DNA from: Rhynchopus sp. YZ270_cl-10
Taxonomy: Eukaryota; Euglenozoa; Diplonemea; Diplonemida; Diplonemidae
Length of the DNA stretch: 64,000 bases
Direction: 5' to 3'
Assembly (NCBI GenBank): GCA_964035575.1
Contig: OZ037879.1
Coordinates: forward strand, 558,001 to 622,000
Numbering within the stretch: position 1 is the stretch's first letter; each line of letters begins with the position of its first letter. Under the pieces are notes generated by a model, which ran no database searches, was not told the origin of the DNA, and saw only the letters and a list, made by a program, of their open reading frames with translations. This document shows, piece after piece, positions 17,927-28,245 of this stretch. The translations under genes were made by a program, and so were the position numbers.

Positions 17927-20503
17927 TCAAAGGAAGTCAGAGGCACCCGGTTTCTCTCCTTCGACAAGCTCCTCGGAGTTAAGCGGTGTTTCAGTTTCAG
18001 TGTCCCCCTTTAGCTTGAGCTGTCTGCGCTGTCTGGCGCGAGCCTGGCAGAGGACAGTCGCAAGACAAACAACGCAAACCGCAAGAGATGGGAGCATCAC
18101 ACCGAGACTGTTGAGGGATCGACCACCACCACCGTCGCCCCCTCCTGCGTCGCTACCCTCTGCCTCCCTTTCTGGCATATCCACAACCTCCGGCACCGCA
18201 GTCTCCATAGATGGTGCAACAGACGGCTCGGCTCGCATTTCACCCGATCCTATTGGGTCACTCGGTCCTTCTGATGGTTCTGACGAAGGCTCTGGACTGC
18301 CATCATCGCCTAATGCATAAAACGCGACCGTCCCAGAAAACCCCAAAACAACCAATTTCCGTCCATCCGAGGTTAGCGCTATGTCGTACACTATATCCTC
18401 CGGACCAATCCCCTTTCGGACTATTTTCATGGCAACAATGTCGATGACAACAATCATAAAGTCTGGGCTCGCCACATAGGCAAACCCACCGGAAACCTGG
18501 AGACGCGCTTCAACGTTGAGACGTTGGTTTCGGTGGTATCCTGCGTGGCTGTCTGGGGTGCGTCCTACCAGGTCCACGGTTTTGCATATTGGGCTCATGG
18601 CGGCGACAGTGCAGGAAATGAAGAGAGTTCGTAACGTCGTTTCATGGAAAACAACAGCATTGATGACACCACTCCCGACAGATAGATCCCATATGGTGTA
18701 GTTCTCTCCAGCAATGTGCAACGATGTGAGGTATTCATCCGCCTCCCCATTGAGACGGTACACAAACACCTCACCGTGCGCGCCGCCCAAAAAGACCAAT
18801 TGCTGCGCCTCCGCTTCTGTCACAGAAAAGAGACTGGAAAGAAACCCAGCGTCGCTTCCTGCTACAATCCCAGACCCACCCTGCAACCCTTCTGGGACAG
18901 ACAAACTCACGTTCACCATGCTGAGCGCATCAAACCTCCGCAGTGTCGGCTTTCCATCCTCACTGAACACATAACAAAACCGCCCGACCACCCAAAGACG
19001 TGGATAATGAAACCTATCATTCGAAACACCCAGCTCAAAGCTGATCCCCAAAGGAACGATCTGGAGGGTGTGCGACACTTCTACATGACGCTTGTACAGG
19101 GTACGGGTGAGAACACATACCCCTCTCTGTGAGATAGAACCGAGATAAGGGCTGAGGTCGTATATGTCAGGCCCGTTGGGGTACCCCCCGTTGGGGATCG
19201 GAACCTCAATGGAGTTAATAAGTGGGAGAGAGGCGCCAGCTATCGTGTACACATTGTCGCCGCCCAAATTGGCGGAAAATACAAACCTGTCCTGAGATTC
19301 GAACGGGTTGTCATTGTCCTTCACGTCATTGACTATACGGCCCGTAAAAGAGGGGTATGGGGGATGTGCAGGATCGGAGTACATCTGAGGCACGAACGTC
19401 CGCGAGAGAAACAAAACCGGTGCAACGATATTGAGTTCCGTCTGATTCGAGACACCTTCGACGGTGTCAGATGCATTGAGAGAGAAGAACGCGACGCTGT
19501 CGGCGTGGAGGAGGATGATGAGGGTGCTGCGGATCGTGAAGTCGACAATCACCTCGTTGCTGTGATGATCTCCAAGACGGTGCGGCTCGGGTGTCGCAGA
19601 CACTGCAACAATCTTCTTTTCGTCTCCATCGAACGCAGCGGCATCAATACTAAAAATATTCGTCTCCAGCAACTGCAGCATGTACACGACACCAGCATGC
19701 CCTTCGCAGTGCACCGTGCCTTCGCTCTCCAAGGTTTGATACTCTACAACCGTTGTCAACACCGTTCCATCCACAGAGAGAACCGAAAAACCGTCCCAGC
19801 TGCACAGCAAAAGCCCCCCATTGTACTTCGAAATGGACGTCCACCACGTGGCTCGGTACGGCTTGAAAGTGTCCTTTAAAAAGACGCCCTTATTGTTTAC
19901 CTCATAAACGCACAGCCCAGACTGTCCTAGAACAAACAACACATTTCCGATCGTCACCGCACCCCGGTTGATGTCCCTTCTTGTACAGGAGACGTCGAGG
20001 ACGGTCGCGATGCTTTGTAACGGGTCGACATAGACTATACCCCCACTCATCGTGCCTACCACAAGACAGCCTTCTGCGTACGGCACCACCTCGAGCGCTT
20101 GGCAGAAAATGGATGGATTGTAGCCCGTTTGATACCATTCGGGCAACTCCGTGACTGCTGTGGTGCTGACACGGGAGCCACCTGTCCCTTCATTGATGCG
20201 TGCCACGGCAGATATGAGCCGACCAGAGGAAACAAGGCACAGTGACTTCAAAGGGTTGCGTGCAATGGTAAAGGCAGAGACCGTGGTGGCATTTACATTA
20301 GTGGTTGTGGTCTCGAGCAACTTCGGCTCGCTAGGGTCTCCAAACGTAACGGTGCGGAGCCCGGAGACGAAGAGGTAGGCTTCCGTCTCGTCGACAGCAA
20401 ACTGGCTCCTGTTATGAGGCCCGGGTACGTGCACATCACCTTCAAACGTAAAGAGCTCTGCCATCACATTGTAGTACAACAAAAGGTGCAACGACATGCA
20501 CAT
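17927..20503 (-). CDS. Beta-propeller-like type I membrane protein, tandem copy 1
   Basis: 858 residues. A short hydrophobic N-terminus (MCMSLHLLLYYNVMA) may be a signal peptide. About 700 residues of repeated beta-rich motifs follow (FVSGLRTVTFGDPSEPKLL, CLVVGTMSGGIVYVDPL, QLVFLGGAHGEVFVYRLNG, LVVLGFSGTVAFYALG), like LVIVD/quinoprotein-type propellers. Next is a Ser/Pro/Glu- and Gly-rich stalk, one membrane helix (about 796-819, LGVMLPSLAVCVVCLATVL), and a 38-residue tail with a basic patch. The stalk and tail are near-identical in the three copies, while residues ~385-480 differ strongly. Intronless; AG at 20508-20509 precedes the ATG. A surface receptor or adhesin is inferred; no family named. 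Confidence 0.8.
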   Translation of the reverse strand: MCMSLHLLLYYNVMAELFTFEGDVHVPGPHNRSQFAVDETEAYLFVSGLRTVTFGDPSEPKLLETTTTNVNATTVSAFTIARNPLKSLCLVSSGRLISAVARINEGTGGSRVSTTAVTELPEWYQTGYNPSIFCQALEVVPYAEGCLVVGTMSGGIVYVDPLQSIATVLDVSCTRRDINRGAVTIGNVLFVLGQSGLCVYEVNNKGVFLKDTFKPYRATWWTSISKYNGGLLLCSWDGFSVLSVDGTVLTTVVEYQTLESEGTVHCEGHAGVVYMLQLLETNIFSIDAAAFDGDEKKIVAVSATPEPHRLGDHHSNEVIVDFTIRSTLIILLHADSVAFFSLNASDTVEGVSNQTELNIVAPVLFLSRTFVPQMYSDPAHPPYPSFTGRIVNDVKDNDNPFESQDRFVFSANLGGDNVYTIAGASLPLINSIEVPIPNGGYPNGPDIYDLSPYLGSISQRGVCVLTRTLYKRHVEVSHTLQIVPLGISFELGVSNDRFHYPRLWVVGRFCYVFSEDGKPTLRRFDALSMVNVSLSVPEGLQGGSGIVAGSDAGFLSSLFSVTEAEAQQLVFLGGAHGEVFVYRLNGEADEYLTSLHIAGENYTIWDLSVGSGVINAVVFHETTLRTLFISCTVAAMSPICKTVDLVGRTPDSHAGYHRNQRLNVEARLQVSGGFAYVASPDFMIVVIDIVAMKIVRKGIGPEDIVYDIALTSDGRKLVVLGFSGTVAFYALGDDGSPEPSSEPSEGPSDPIGSGEMRAEPSVAPSMETAVPEVVDMPEREAEGSDAGGGDGGGGRSLNSLGVMLPSLAVCVVCLATVLCQARARQRRQLKLKGDTETETPLNSEELVEGEKPGASDFL

Positions 20504-20507
20504 TGCT

Positions 20508-20550
20508 CTGTGGGGGTGGTGAAAGAGAAGAGAGGGAGGGAGGGAGGGAG
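20508..20550 (-). promoter_or_regulatory. Probable trans-splice acceptor, tandem gene 1
   Basis: CCCTCCCTCCCTCTCTTCTC and TTTCACCACCCCCAC are followed by AG, then AGCA and the ATG. The same arrangement precedes copies 2 and 3 (AG at 23408 and 27474). Confidence 0.55.
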
Positions 20551-20835
20551 TTGATGCTACGTCATAGGTACCAGACCGTCCTTGCCCCGAACTTCACACT
20601 CTGCATCGTGATCGATAGGCGTGTACAGTTGTAGCACTGTGCGTCCATCCGACAGCACATTTCCAGCTTGCAGTCGTTTTAAAACGGTCGGTGTGTTTGA
20701 CGAAGATGCGCAAAGATGCGTGCAATTGCTTCGATAGAGAGAGAGAGAGAGAGAAACGTTGCTTTTTGTTGTGATCGACTACCCACCTAGGCACGTCTGT
20801 GTACATTTTCCCCTCTCTGTCAATCACAACACCTC

Positions 20836-23403
20836 TCAAAGGAAGTCAGAGGCACCCGGTTTCTCTCCTTCGACAAGCTCCTCGGAGTTAAGCGGTGTTT
20901 CAGTTTCAGTGTCCCCCTTTAGCTTGCGCTGTCTGCGCTGTCTGGCGCGAGCCTGGCAGAGGACAGTCGCAAGACAAACAACGCAAACCGCAAGAGATGG
21001 GAGCATCACACCGAGACTGTTGAGGGATCGACCACCACCACCGTCGCCCCCTCCTGCGTCGCTACCCTCTGCCTCCCTTTCTGGCATATCCACAACCTCC
21101 GGCACCGCAGTCTCCATAGATGGTGCAACAGACGGATCGGCTCGCATTTCACCCGATCCTATTGGGTCACTCGGTCCTTCTGATGGTTCTGACGAAGGCT
21201 CTGGACTGCCATCATCGCCTAATGCATAAAACGCGACCGTCCCAGACGTCCCCAAAGCAACCAATTTCCGTCCATCTGAGGTTAACGCTATGTCGTACAC
21301 CATGTCCTCCGGACCAATCCCCTTTCGGACGACTTTCATGGCAACAATGTCGATGACAACAATCATGAAGTCTGGGCTCGCCACATAGGCAAACCCACCG
21401 GAAACCTGGAGACGCGCTTCAACGTTGAGACGTTGGTTTCGGTGGTATTCTGCTTGGCTGTCTGGGGTGCGTCCTACCAGGTCCACGGTTTTGCATATTG
21501 GGCTCATGCTGGCGACAGTGCAGGAAATGAAGAGCGTTCGCAACGTCGTTTCATGGAAAACAACAGCATTGATGACACCACTCCCGACAGATAGATCCCA
21601 TATGGTGTAGTTCTCTCCAGCAATGTGCAACGATGTGAGGTATTCATCCGCCTCCCCATTGAGACGGTACACAAACACCTCACCGTGCGCGCCGCCCAAA
21701 AAGACCAATTGCTGCGCCTCCGCTTCTGTCACAGAAAAGAGACTGGAAAGAAACCCAGCGTCGCTTCCTGCTACAATCCCAGACCCACCCTGCAACCCTT
21801 CTGGGACAGACAAACTCACATTCACCATGCTGAGCGCATCAAACCTCCGCAGTGTCGGCTTTCCATCCTCACTGAACACATAACAAAACCGCCCGACCAC
21901 CCAAAGACGTGGATAATGAAACCTATCATTCGAAACACCCAGCTCAAAGCTGATCCCCAAAGGAACGATCTGGAGGGTGTGCGACACTTCTATGTTACTC
22001 ATATCCAGGGTACGGGTTAGAACACATACCCCTCTCTCTGAGGTGGATTCGAGAGTAATAGGGCTGAGGTCGTATATGTCAGCCTGGGGGCTATCCTTTG
22101 GTAGCGTAACTGGAATGGCGTTAGAAAGTAGGGGGCTACCTGAGAAGTCTATCGCGTACACATTGTTGCCACCCATATTGGCCGAAAGTATAGCCTTCTC
22201 GTCTCCCACCAACGGCTTGTCATTGTCCTTCACCTCGGTGAGGACTAGTCGCCCAGTAAAAGTGGGGATTAGGGAAAATGCAGCAGTCACCTGAGGCACC
22301 AACTCCCGTGAGAGAAACAAAACCGGTGCAACGATATTGAGTTCCGTCTGATTCGAGACACCTTCGACGGTGTCAGATGCATTGAGAGAGAAGAACGCGA
22401 CGCTGTCGGCGTGGAGGAGGATGATGAGGGTGCTGCGGATCGTGAAGTCGACAATCACCTCGCTGCTGTGATGCTCGCCAAGACGGTGGGGCTCGGGTGT
22501 CGCAGACACTGCAACAATCTTCTTTTCGTCTCCATCGAACGCAGCGGCATCAATACTAAAAATATTCGTCTCCAGCAACTGCAGCATGTACACAACACCA
22601 GCATGCCCTTCGCAGTGCACCGTGCCTTCGCTCTCCAAGGTTTGATACTCTACAACCGTTGTCAACACCGTTCCATCCACAGAGAGAACCAAAAAACCGT
22701 CCCAGCTGCAAAGCAAAAGCCCCCCATTGTACTTCGAAATGGACATCCACCTGGTTCCGTACGGCTTGAAAGTGTCCTTTAAAAAGACGCCCTTATTATT
22801 TACCTCATAAATATAAAGTGCATATCCTAGAACAAACAACACATTTCCTATCATTACCGCACCCCTGTGGCGGTTCGATCTCATACAGGAGACGTCGAGG
22901 ACGGTCGCGATGCTGTGTAACGGGTCGACATAGACTATACCCCCAGAGTTCGTACCTACCACAAGACAGCCTTCTGCGTACGGCACCACCTCGAGCGCTT
23001 GGGAAAAAATGGATGGATTGTAGCCCGTTTGATACCATTCGGGCAACTCCGTGACTGCTGTGGTGCTGACACGGGAGCCACCTGTCCCTTCATTGATGCG
23101 TGCCACAGCAGATATGAGCCGACCAGAGGAAACAAGGCACAGTGACTTCAAAGGGTTGCGGGCAATGGTAAAGGCAGAGACCGTAGTCGCATTTACATTA
23201 GTGGTTGTGGTCTCGAGCAACTTCGGCTCGCTAGGGTCGCCAAACGTAACGGTGCGGAGCCCGGAGACGAAGAGGTAGGCTTCCGCCTCGTCGACAGCAA
23301 ACTGGCTCCTTTGATGAGGCCCGGGTACGTGCACATCACCTTCAAACGTAAAGAGCTCTGCCATCACATTGTAGTACAACAAAAGGTGCAACGACATGCA
23401 CAT
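20836..23403 (-). CDS. Beta-propeller-like type I membrane protein, tandem copy 2
   Basis: 855 residues, colinear with copy 1 and nearly identical over the first ~180 and last ~370 residues. The central block is different: LIPTFTGRLVLTEVKDND, AIDFSGSPLLSNAIPVTL and DLSPITLESTSERG replace the corresponding copy 1 sequence. Membrane helix, acidic stalk and tail are conserved. The reading frame is intact, so the protein is probably made. The AG at 23408-23409 follows a long C/T tract. Confidence 0.8.
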   Translation of the reverse strand: MCMSLHLLLYYNVMAELFTFEGDVHVPGPHQRSQFAVDEAEAYLFVSGLRTVTFGDPSEPKLLETTTTNVNATTVSAFTIARNPLKSLCLVSSGRLISAVARINEGTGGSRVSTTAVTELPEWYQTGYNPSIFSQALEVVPYAEGCLVVGTNSGGIVYVDPLHSIATVLDVSCMRSNRHRGAVMIGNVLFVLGYALYIYEVNNKGVFLKDTFKPYGTRWMSISKYNGGLLLCSWDGFLVLSVDGTVLTTVVEYQTLESEGTVHCEGHAGVVYMLQLLETNIFSIDAAAFDGDEKKIVAVSATPEPHRLGEHHSSEVIVDFTIRSTLIILLHADSVAFFSLNASDTVEGVSNQTELNIVAPVLFLSRELVPQVTAAFSLIPTFTGRLVLTEVKDNDKPLVGDEKAILSANMGGNNVYAIDFSGSPLLSNAIPVTLPKDSPQADIYDLSPITLESTSERGVCVLTRTLDMSNIEVSHTLQIVPLGISFELGVSNDRFHYPRLWVVGRFCYVFSEDGKPTLRRFDALSMVNVSLSVPEGLQGGSGIVAGSDAGFLSSLFSVTEAEAQQLVFLGGAHGEVFVYRLNGEADEYLTSLHIAGENYTIWDLSVGSGVINAVVFHETTLRTLFISCTVASMSPICKTVDLVGRTPDSQAEYHRNQRLNVEARLQVSGGFAYVASPDFMIVVIDIVAMKVVRKGIGPEDMVYDIALTSDGRKLVALGTSGTVAFYALGDDGSPEPSSEPSEGPSDPIGSGEMRADPSVAPSMETAVPEVVDMPEREAEGSDAGGGDGGGGRSLNSLGVMLPSLAVCVVCLATVLCQARARQRRQRKLKGDTETETPLNSEELVEGEKPGASDFL

Positions 23404-23407
23404 TGCT

Positions 23408-23450
23408 CTGTGGGGGGGGGTGAAAGAGAAGAGAGGGAGGGAGGGATTTC
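23408..23450 (-). promoter_or_regulatory. Probable trans-splice acceptor, tandem gene 2
   Basis: Sense-strand C/T tract ending TTTCACCCCCCCCCAC then AG, five bases before the ATG. Confidence 0.5.
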
Positions 23451-23536
23451 ATGCTACATCATACCGCGAGCATTTACCGGGATTGAGAAATGCTCTACGG
23501 ATTACAGGTAACTGTCGTTTACGTCGTTTTTAATTA

Positions 23537-24565
23537 CCGTAATCGTAAAAATTGTGGACCGTAAAAATTTTGGACCGTATAATACTTGGACCGTAAAAAT
23601 TCTGGAACTTTTTGGGTTTTTTGGAAAACTGGAACATTTTTACGGTCCAGATATATTACGGTCCAGATGTGGTTTTGGCCTGCCGAGTACTTAGCGGTTT
23701 TTGGTTTCATTCAGTGTTTTTTCTGGAGGGGGTGCGGGGGTGCGCGCGCACCCCCGTCAGACTTTTTTGAGATTTCAAGGGAGTGCACGCACCTAGCGGC
23801 CCCCCTGGGGGCGGAGGGGCAGGGCGGTTGGGGGTGGGGGACCCACCCCCCTACCACTCTGCCCCCCCTTCACCTTCCCCATCGTGCTCTCGCGAGCCTC
23901 ACCAGGAAGTAAGGAATCGGCGTTTCCGTAGCTGCAAACATAACTGTTTTGCGTCCCAGGTGCTGTAAGTGTAGCTCTTCTCTGTTTGGCAGTAAAAATG
24001 TGCAATTTTAAGCGCAATTTTTTGAAACGCTGCGTACCGTGGCTTCGCCAGGAACCTTTGGGTGCTATGACCGCCGGCTGGTACTTCGTGCCACGTGTGT
24101 CTAGTGCAAATATCAATGAAGTGCCGAACTCCGCAGTTGGATAACTGAGGAATTCCCATATTCCGCCGGAGGCCCCCAACTTGAGCTGGGTTGGGGACCC
24201 GGGTTCGACCGAGTTTTGACCGAGTTTCAGCGAAAAACCCCAAAACCTTTTTAATCCCCTGTTGCATGGTCAACCGCGGGGAAAAAAATATACGCACTTT
24301 TTTGCCCTGTGCACCCCCGTCAGCCAAAAACTCCAAATCCTAGAAAAAACACTGGTTTCATCGGGGGAAAAAAAAATCCACCCGCTTTCCCCTTTTCCAC
24401 CCGCGATGGGTGGGTGGAAAAGGGGGAAAAAAAAACCAAAAAACCAAAAACTGCTAACACAAAAAAACCCCCCCAAAAAATGTTGGACCGTAAAAATCCT
24501 GGAACTTTTTGGGGTTTTTTGGCAAACTGGAACATTTTTACGGTCCACAATTTTTACGATTACGG
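23537..24565. mobile_element. 1.03-kb TA-flanked inverted-repeat element
   Basis: Both ends read CCGTAATCGTAAAAATTGTG inward, and the inverted identity continues through GACCGTAAAAAT. TA dinucleotides flank both ends (23535-23536 and 24566-24567), suggesting a TA target duplication as in Tc1/mariner-type elements. ACCGTAAAAAT and GGAACTTTTTGGG strings are repeated inside each end. I see no transposase, so it is non-autonomous. It separates tandem units 2 and 3 and carries part of element E at about 23.99-24.05 kb. Confidence 0.8.
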
Positions 24566-24913
24566 TATGTCGGGTTTGGTTCGGCAAAAAAAATATATAA
24601 ACGACCAAAATAAAGAGGGAAGGGTGATATGTTTTGGCATAAGTGACAGTCTGGGGGTACCACATTGTCCTTGACCCTAACTTCACACTCTGCATTGTGA
24701 TCTATAGGCGTGCATAGGTAAAACAGTTGTAGCACTGTGCGTCCCTCCTGCAGCACATTTCCAGTTTGCCGTTTTAAAACGGTCGGTGTGTTTGACGAAG
24801 ATGCGCGTGGCAGCAATAGCTTCATAGAAATCTTCCTTTTTGTTGTATCAACTAACCTACCCACCTAGGCACGTCTGTGTACATTTTCCCCTCTCTGTCA
24901 ATCACAACACCTC

Positions 24914-27469
24914 TCAAAGGACGTCAGAGGCACCCGGTTTCTCTCCTTCGACAAGCTCCTCGGAGTTAAGCGGTGTTTCAGTTTCAGTGTCCCCCCTTAG
25001 CTTGCGCTGTCTGCGCTGTCTGGCGCGAGCCTGGCAGAGGACAGTCGCAAGACAAACAACGCAAACCGCAAGAGATGGGAGCATCACACCGAGACTGTTG
25101 AGGGATCGACCACCACCACCGTCGCCCCCTCCTGCGTCGCTACCCTCTGCCTCCCTTTCTGGCATATCCACAACCTCCGGCACCGCAGTCTCCATAGATG
25201 GTGCAACAGACGGCTCGGCTCGCATTTCACCCGATCCTATTGGGTCACTCGGTCCTTCTGATGGTTCTGACGAAGGCTCTGGACTGCCATCATCGCCTAA
25301 TGCATAAAACGCGACCGTCCCAGACGTCCCCAAAGCAACCAATTTCCGTCCATCTGAGGTTAGCGCTATGTCGTACACCATGTCCTCCGGACCAATCCCC
25401 TTTCGGACGACTTTCATGGCAACAATGTCGATGACAACAATGTTGAGGTTTGGGCTCGCCACATAGGCAAACCCACCGGAAACCTGGAGACGCGCTTCAA
25501 CGTTGAGACATTCGTTTGGGTAGTCTGCTTGTTTGCATGGGGTGCGTCCTTCCTTTAGGTCCACGGTTTTGCATATTGGGGTCATGGTGGCGACAGTGCA
25601 GGAAATGAAGAGAGTTCGTAACGTCGTTTCATGGAAAACAACAGCATTGATGACACCACTCCTGACAGATAGATCCCATATGGTGTAGTTCTCTCCAGCA
25701 ATGTGCAACGATGTGAGGTATTCATCCGCCTCTCCATTGAGACGGTACACAAACACCTCACCGTGCGCGCCGCCCAAAAAGACCAATTGCTGCGCCTCCG
25801 CTTCTGTCACAGAAAAGAGACTGGAAAGAAACCCAGCGTCGCTTCCTGCTACAATCCCAGACCCACCCTGCAACCCTTCTGGGACAGACAAACTCACATT
25901 CACCATGCTGAGCGCATCAAACCTCCGCAGTGTCGGCTTTCCATCCTCACTGAACACATAACAAAACCGCCCGACCACCCAAAGACGTGGATAATGAAAC
26001 CTATCATTCGAAACACCCAGCTCAAAGCTGATCCCCAAAGGAACGATCTGGAGGGTGTGCGACAATTCTATGTTACTCATATCCAGGGTACGGATGAGAA
26101 CACATACCCCTCTCTCTGAGATAGAACCGAGATAAGGGCTGAGGTCGTATATGTCAGTCGCGGGGCTATCCCTTGGTATCGTAACTGGAATGGCGTTAGA
26201 AAGTAGGGGGCTACCTGAGAAGTCTATCGCGTACACATTGTTGCCACCCACAAAATTAGTGGAAAGAAAAGCCTTTTCGTCTGCTACCAACGGGTTGTCA
26301 TTGTCCTTCACCTCGGTGAGGACTAGTCGCCCAGTAAAAATAGGGATGAGGGAATACGTAGGAGTCTGAGTCACCAACTCCCGTGAGAGAAACAAAACCG
26401 GTACAACGATATTGAGTTCCGTCTGATTCGAGACACCTTCGACGGTGTCAGATGCATTGAGAGAAAAGAACGCGACGCTGTCGGCGTGGAGGAGGATGAT
26501 GAGGGTGCTGCGGATCGTGAAGTCGACAATCACCTCGTTGCTGTGATGCTCGCCAAGACGGTGGGGCTCGGGTGTCGCAGACACTGCAACAATCTTCTTT
26601 TCGTCTCCATCGAACGTAGTGACACGAATATTCGCCTCCAGCAACTGCAGCATGTACACAACACCAGCATGCCCTTCGCAGTGCACCGTGCCTTCGCTCT
26701 CCAAGGTTTGATACTCTACAACCGTTGTCAACACCGTTCCATCCACAGAGAGAACCAAAAAACCGTCCCAGCTGCAAAGCAAAAGCCCACCATTGTACTT
26801 CGAAATGGACATCCACCTGGTTCCGTACGGCTTGAAAGTGTCCTTTAAAAAGACGCCCTTATTATTTACCTCATAAATACAAAGTGCATATCCTAGAACA
26901 AACAACACATTTCCTATTGTCACCGCACCCCGGTGGCGGTTCGTTCTCATACAGGAGACGTCGAGGACGGTCGCGATGCTGTGTAACGGGTCGACATAGA
27001 CTATACCCCCAGAGTTCGTACCTACCACAAGACAGCCTTCTGCGTACGGCACCACCTCGAGCGCTTGGCAGAAAATGGATGGATTGTAGCCCGTTTGATA
27101 CCATTCGGGCAACTCCGTGACTGCTGTGGTGCTGACACGGGAGCCACCTGTCCCTTCATTGATGCGTGCCACAGCAGATATGAGCCGACCAGAGGAAACA
27201 AGGCACAGTGACTTCAAAGGGTTGCGGGCAATGGTAAAGGCAGAGACCGTAGTCGCATTTACATTAGTGGTTGTGGTCTCGAGCAACTTCGGCTCGCTAG
27301 GGTCGCCAAACGTAACGGTGCGGAGCCCGGAGACGAAGAGGTAGGCTTCCGCCTCGTCGACAGCAAACTGGCTCCTTTGATGAGGCCCGGGTACGTGCAC
27401 ATCACCTTCAAACGTAAAGAGCTCTGCCATCACATTGTAGTACAACAAAAGGTGCAACGACATGCACAT
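24914..27469 (-). CDS. Beta-propeller-like type I membrane protein, tandem copy 3 (mosaic)
   Basis: 851 residues, intact. The variable block is a patchwork: SGSPLLSNAIPVT and GRLVLTEVKDND agree with copy 2, while DLSPYLGSIS agrees with copy 1. There are also unique changes (ELVTQTPTYSLIPIF; a shortened LLEANIRVTTFDGDEKK segment; DLKEGRTPCKQADYPNECL). This mosaic is best explained by gene conversion among the tandem copies. N-terminus, stalk, single membrane helix and tail are as in the others. Confidence 0.8.
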   Translation of the reverse strand: MCMSLHLLLYYNVMAELFTFEGDVHVPGPHQRSQFAVDEAEAYLFVSGLRTVTFGDPSEPKLLETTTTNVNATTVSAFTIARNPLKSLCLVSSGRLISAVARINEGTGGSRVSTTAVTELPEWYQTGYNPSIFCQALEVVPYAEGCLVVGTNSGGIVYVDPLHSIATVLDVSCMRTNRHRGAVTIGNVLFVLGYALCIYEVNNKGVFLKDTFKPYGTRWMSISKYNGGLLLCSWDGFLVLSVDGTVLTTVVEYQTLESEGTVHCEGHAGVVYMLQLLEANIRVTTFDGDEKKIVAVSATPEPHRLGEHHSNEVIVDFTIRSTLIILLHADSVAFFSLNASDTVEGVSNQTELNIVVPVLFLSRELVTQTPTYSLIPIFTGRLVLTEVKDNDNPLVADEKAFLSTNFVGGNNVYAIDFSGSPLLSNAIPVTIPRDSPATDIYDLSPYLGSISERGVCVLIRTLDMSNIELSHTLQIVPLGISFELGVSNDRFHYPRLWVVGRFCYVFSEDGKPTLRRFDALSMVNVSLSVPEGLQGGSGIVAGSDAGFLSSLFSVTEAEAQQLVFLGGAHGEVFVYRLNGEADEYLTSLHIAGENYTIWDLSVRSGVINAVVFHETTLRTLFISCTVATMTPICKTVDLKEGRTPCKQADYPNECLNVEARLQVSGGFAYVASPNLNIVVIDIVAMKVVRKGIGPEDMVYDIALTSDGRKLVALGTSGTVAFYALGDDGSPEPSSEPSEGPSDPIGSGEMRAEPSVAPSMETAVPEVVDMPEREAEGSDAGGGDGGGGRSLNSLGVMLPSLAVCVVCLATVLCQARARQRRQRKLRGDTETETPLNSEELVEGEKPGASDVL

Positions 27470-27473
27470 TGCT

Positions 27474-27530
27474 CTGTGGGGGTGGTGAAAGAGAAGAGAG
27501 AGAGGGAGGGAGAGAGTTGATGCTACGTCA
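27474..27530 (-). promoter_or_regulatory. Probable trans-splice acceptor, tandem gene 3
   Basis: CTCCCTCCCTCTCTCTCTTC and TTTCACCACCCCCAC precede AG, five bases before the ATG. Confidence 0.5.
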
Positions 27531-27618
27531 TACCGCGAGCATTTACCGGGTTTGAGAAAATGCTCGACGGATTATGTACTCGAGAATACCCAGAAGAGGG
27601 CGAGCGAGGACACTCAAG

Positions 27619-28245
27619 CAGGGGGGTCGGGTGGTACTTTTTAGCGGTTTTGGAACCGCTAAATGCCGGTTTAGCGGTTTGGGCAAAAAAAAAAAAAAAA
27701 AAGTATAAATCTGGATTTCGAGGAAAAAATTTTTTGGGGGGGTAGTGGTCACCCCTCCCACCCCTCATATCAGACAATATCAGCTCCTAAAGACACTAAA
27801 GCACAGCCTCCTCCTGTCAGGTCGAACTCCCTGTTGGCCTTTGGGCCTTTGGGAGAGGCCCGGTGCACAGCGCACCGCGAGAGATAAGAAAGAGAAAAAA
27901 GTAGCGTACCGTGCGCCTGCGGCGCAAGCTTGCAACCCACCCTTCCCATGACATAGTTTGGCTGTAAAAATGTTCGATTATAAGCGCATTTTTTTGAAGT
28001 GTTGCGTACCGTGGCTTCGCCAGAAACTTTCGTTTAGCAAAATATGGAAGTAAAATTTACGGAACTGACGATAATTACCAACGAAAGTGCCATTTTGTGT
28101 CAACATTTTTTAAAAATGTTGCGTACCGTGGCTTCGCCAGGAGCCTTTGGGTGCCAGTGACACTTTTTAAGGGTGAAAAAGCTCGGGAGCCCAAAACCGC
28201 TAAACCGCTAAAAATTTTTTTTGGAGGACTCACCCGACCTCCCTG
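27619..28245. mobile_element. hAT-like MITE with perfect 8-bp target duplication
   Basis: The terminal inverted repeats begin CAGGGGGGTCGGGTG at one end and CAGGGAGGTCGGGTG at the other. They are flanked by CACTCAAG on both sides (27611-27618 and 28246-28253). TTTTTAGCGGTTTTGG-type strings are repeated near both ends. CAGGG termini plus an 8-bp duplication are typical of the hAT superfamily. No transposase is seen; it carries one full and one partial copy of element E. Confidence 0.85.
27901..28023 (+). repeat. Element E copy 1
   Basis: A ~123-bp unit that opens with GTAGCGTACCGTGCGCCTGC and closes with GCGTACCGTGGCTTCGCCAG, joined by ATGACATAGTTTGGCTG and an AT-rich stretch. Both ends share GCGTACCGTG followed by a tiny hairpin (GCGCC/GGCGC or TGGC/GCCA). 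Full copies also at 31469 (reversed) and 32572; half copies at 24.03, 28.12, 30.41 and 38.55 kb. Confidence 0.75.

Larger units (their letters stand above)
17690..20575 (-). repeat. Tandem gene unit 1
   Basis: A ~2.9-kb unit containing one propeller gene and its 3' flank. The flank string CTCTGCATCG...GATAGGCGTG...CAGCACATTTTCCAGC...CCCACCTAGGCACGTCTGTG recurs, with changes, at 20.6 and 24.7 kb, so the duplication included non-coding DNA. Confidence 0.85.
20576..23480 (-). repeat. Tandem gene unit 2
   Basis: Second ~2.9-kb unit. The 5' flank after the gene carries ACCGCGAGCATTTACCGGG, which also occurs after gene 3 at 27533 but not after gene 1. Confidence 0.85.
24660..27560 (-). repeat. Tandem gene unit 3
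   Basis: Third unit, displaced from unit 2 by the 1-kb TA-flanked element. The 3' flank (CTTCACACTCTGCATTGTG onward) aligns with those of units 1 and 2. Confidence 0.85.
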
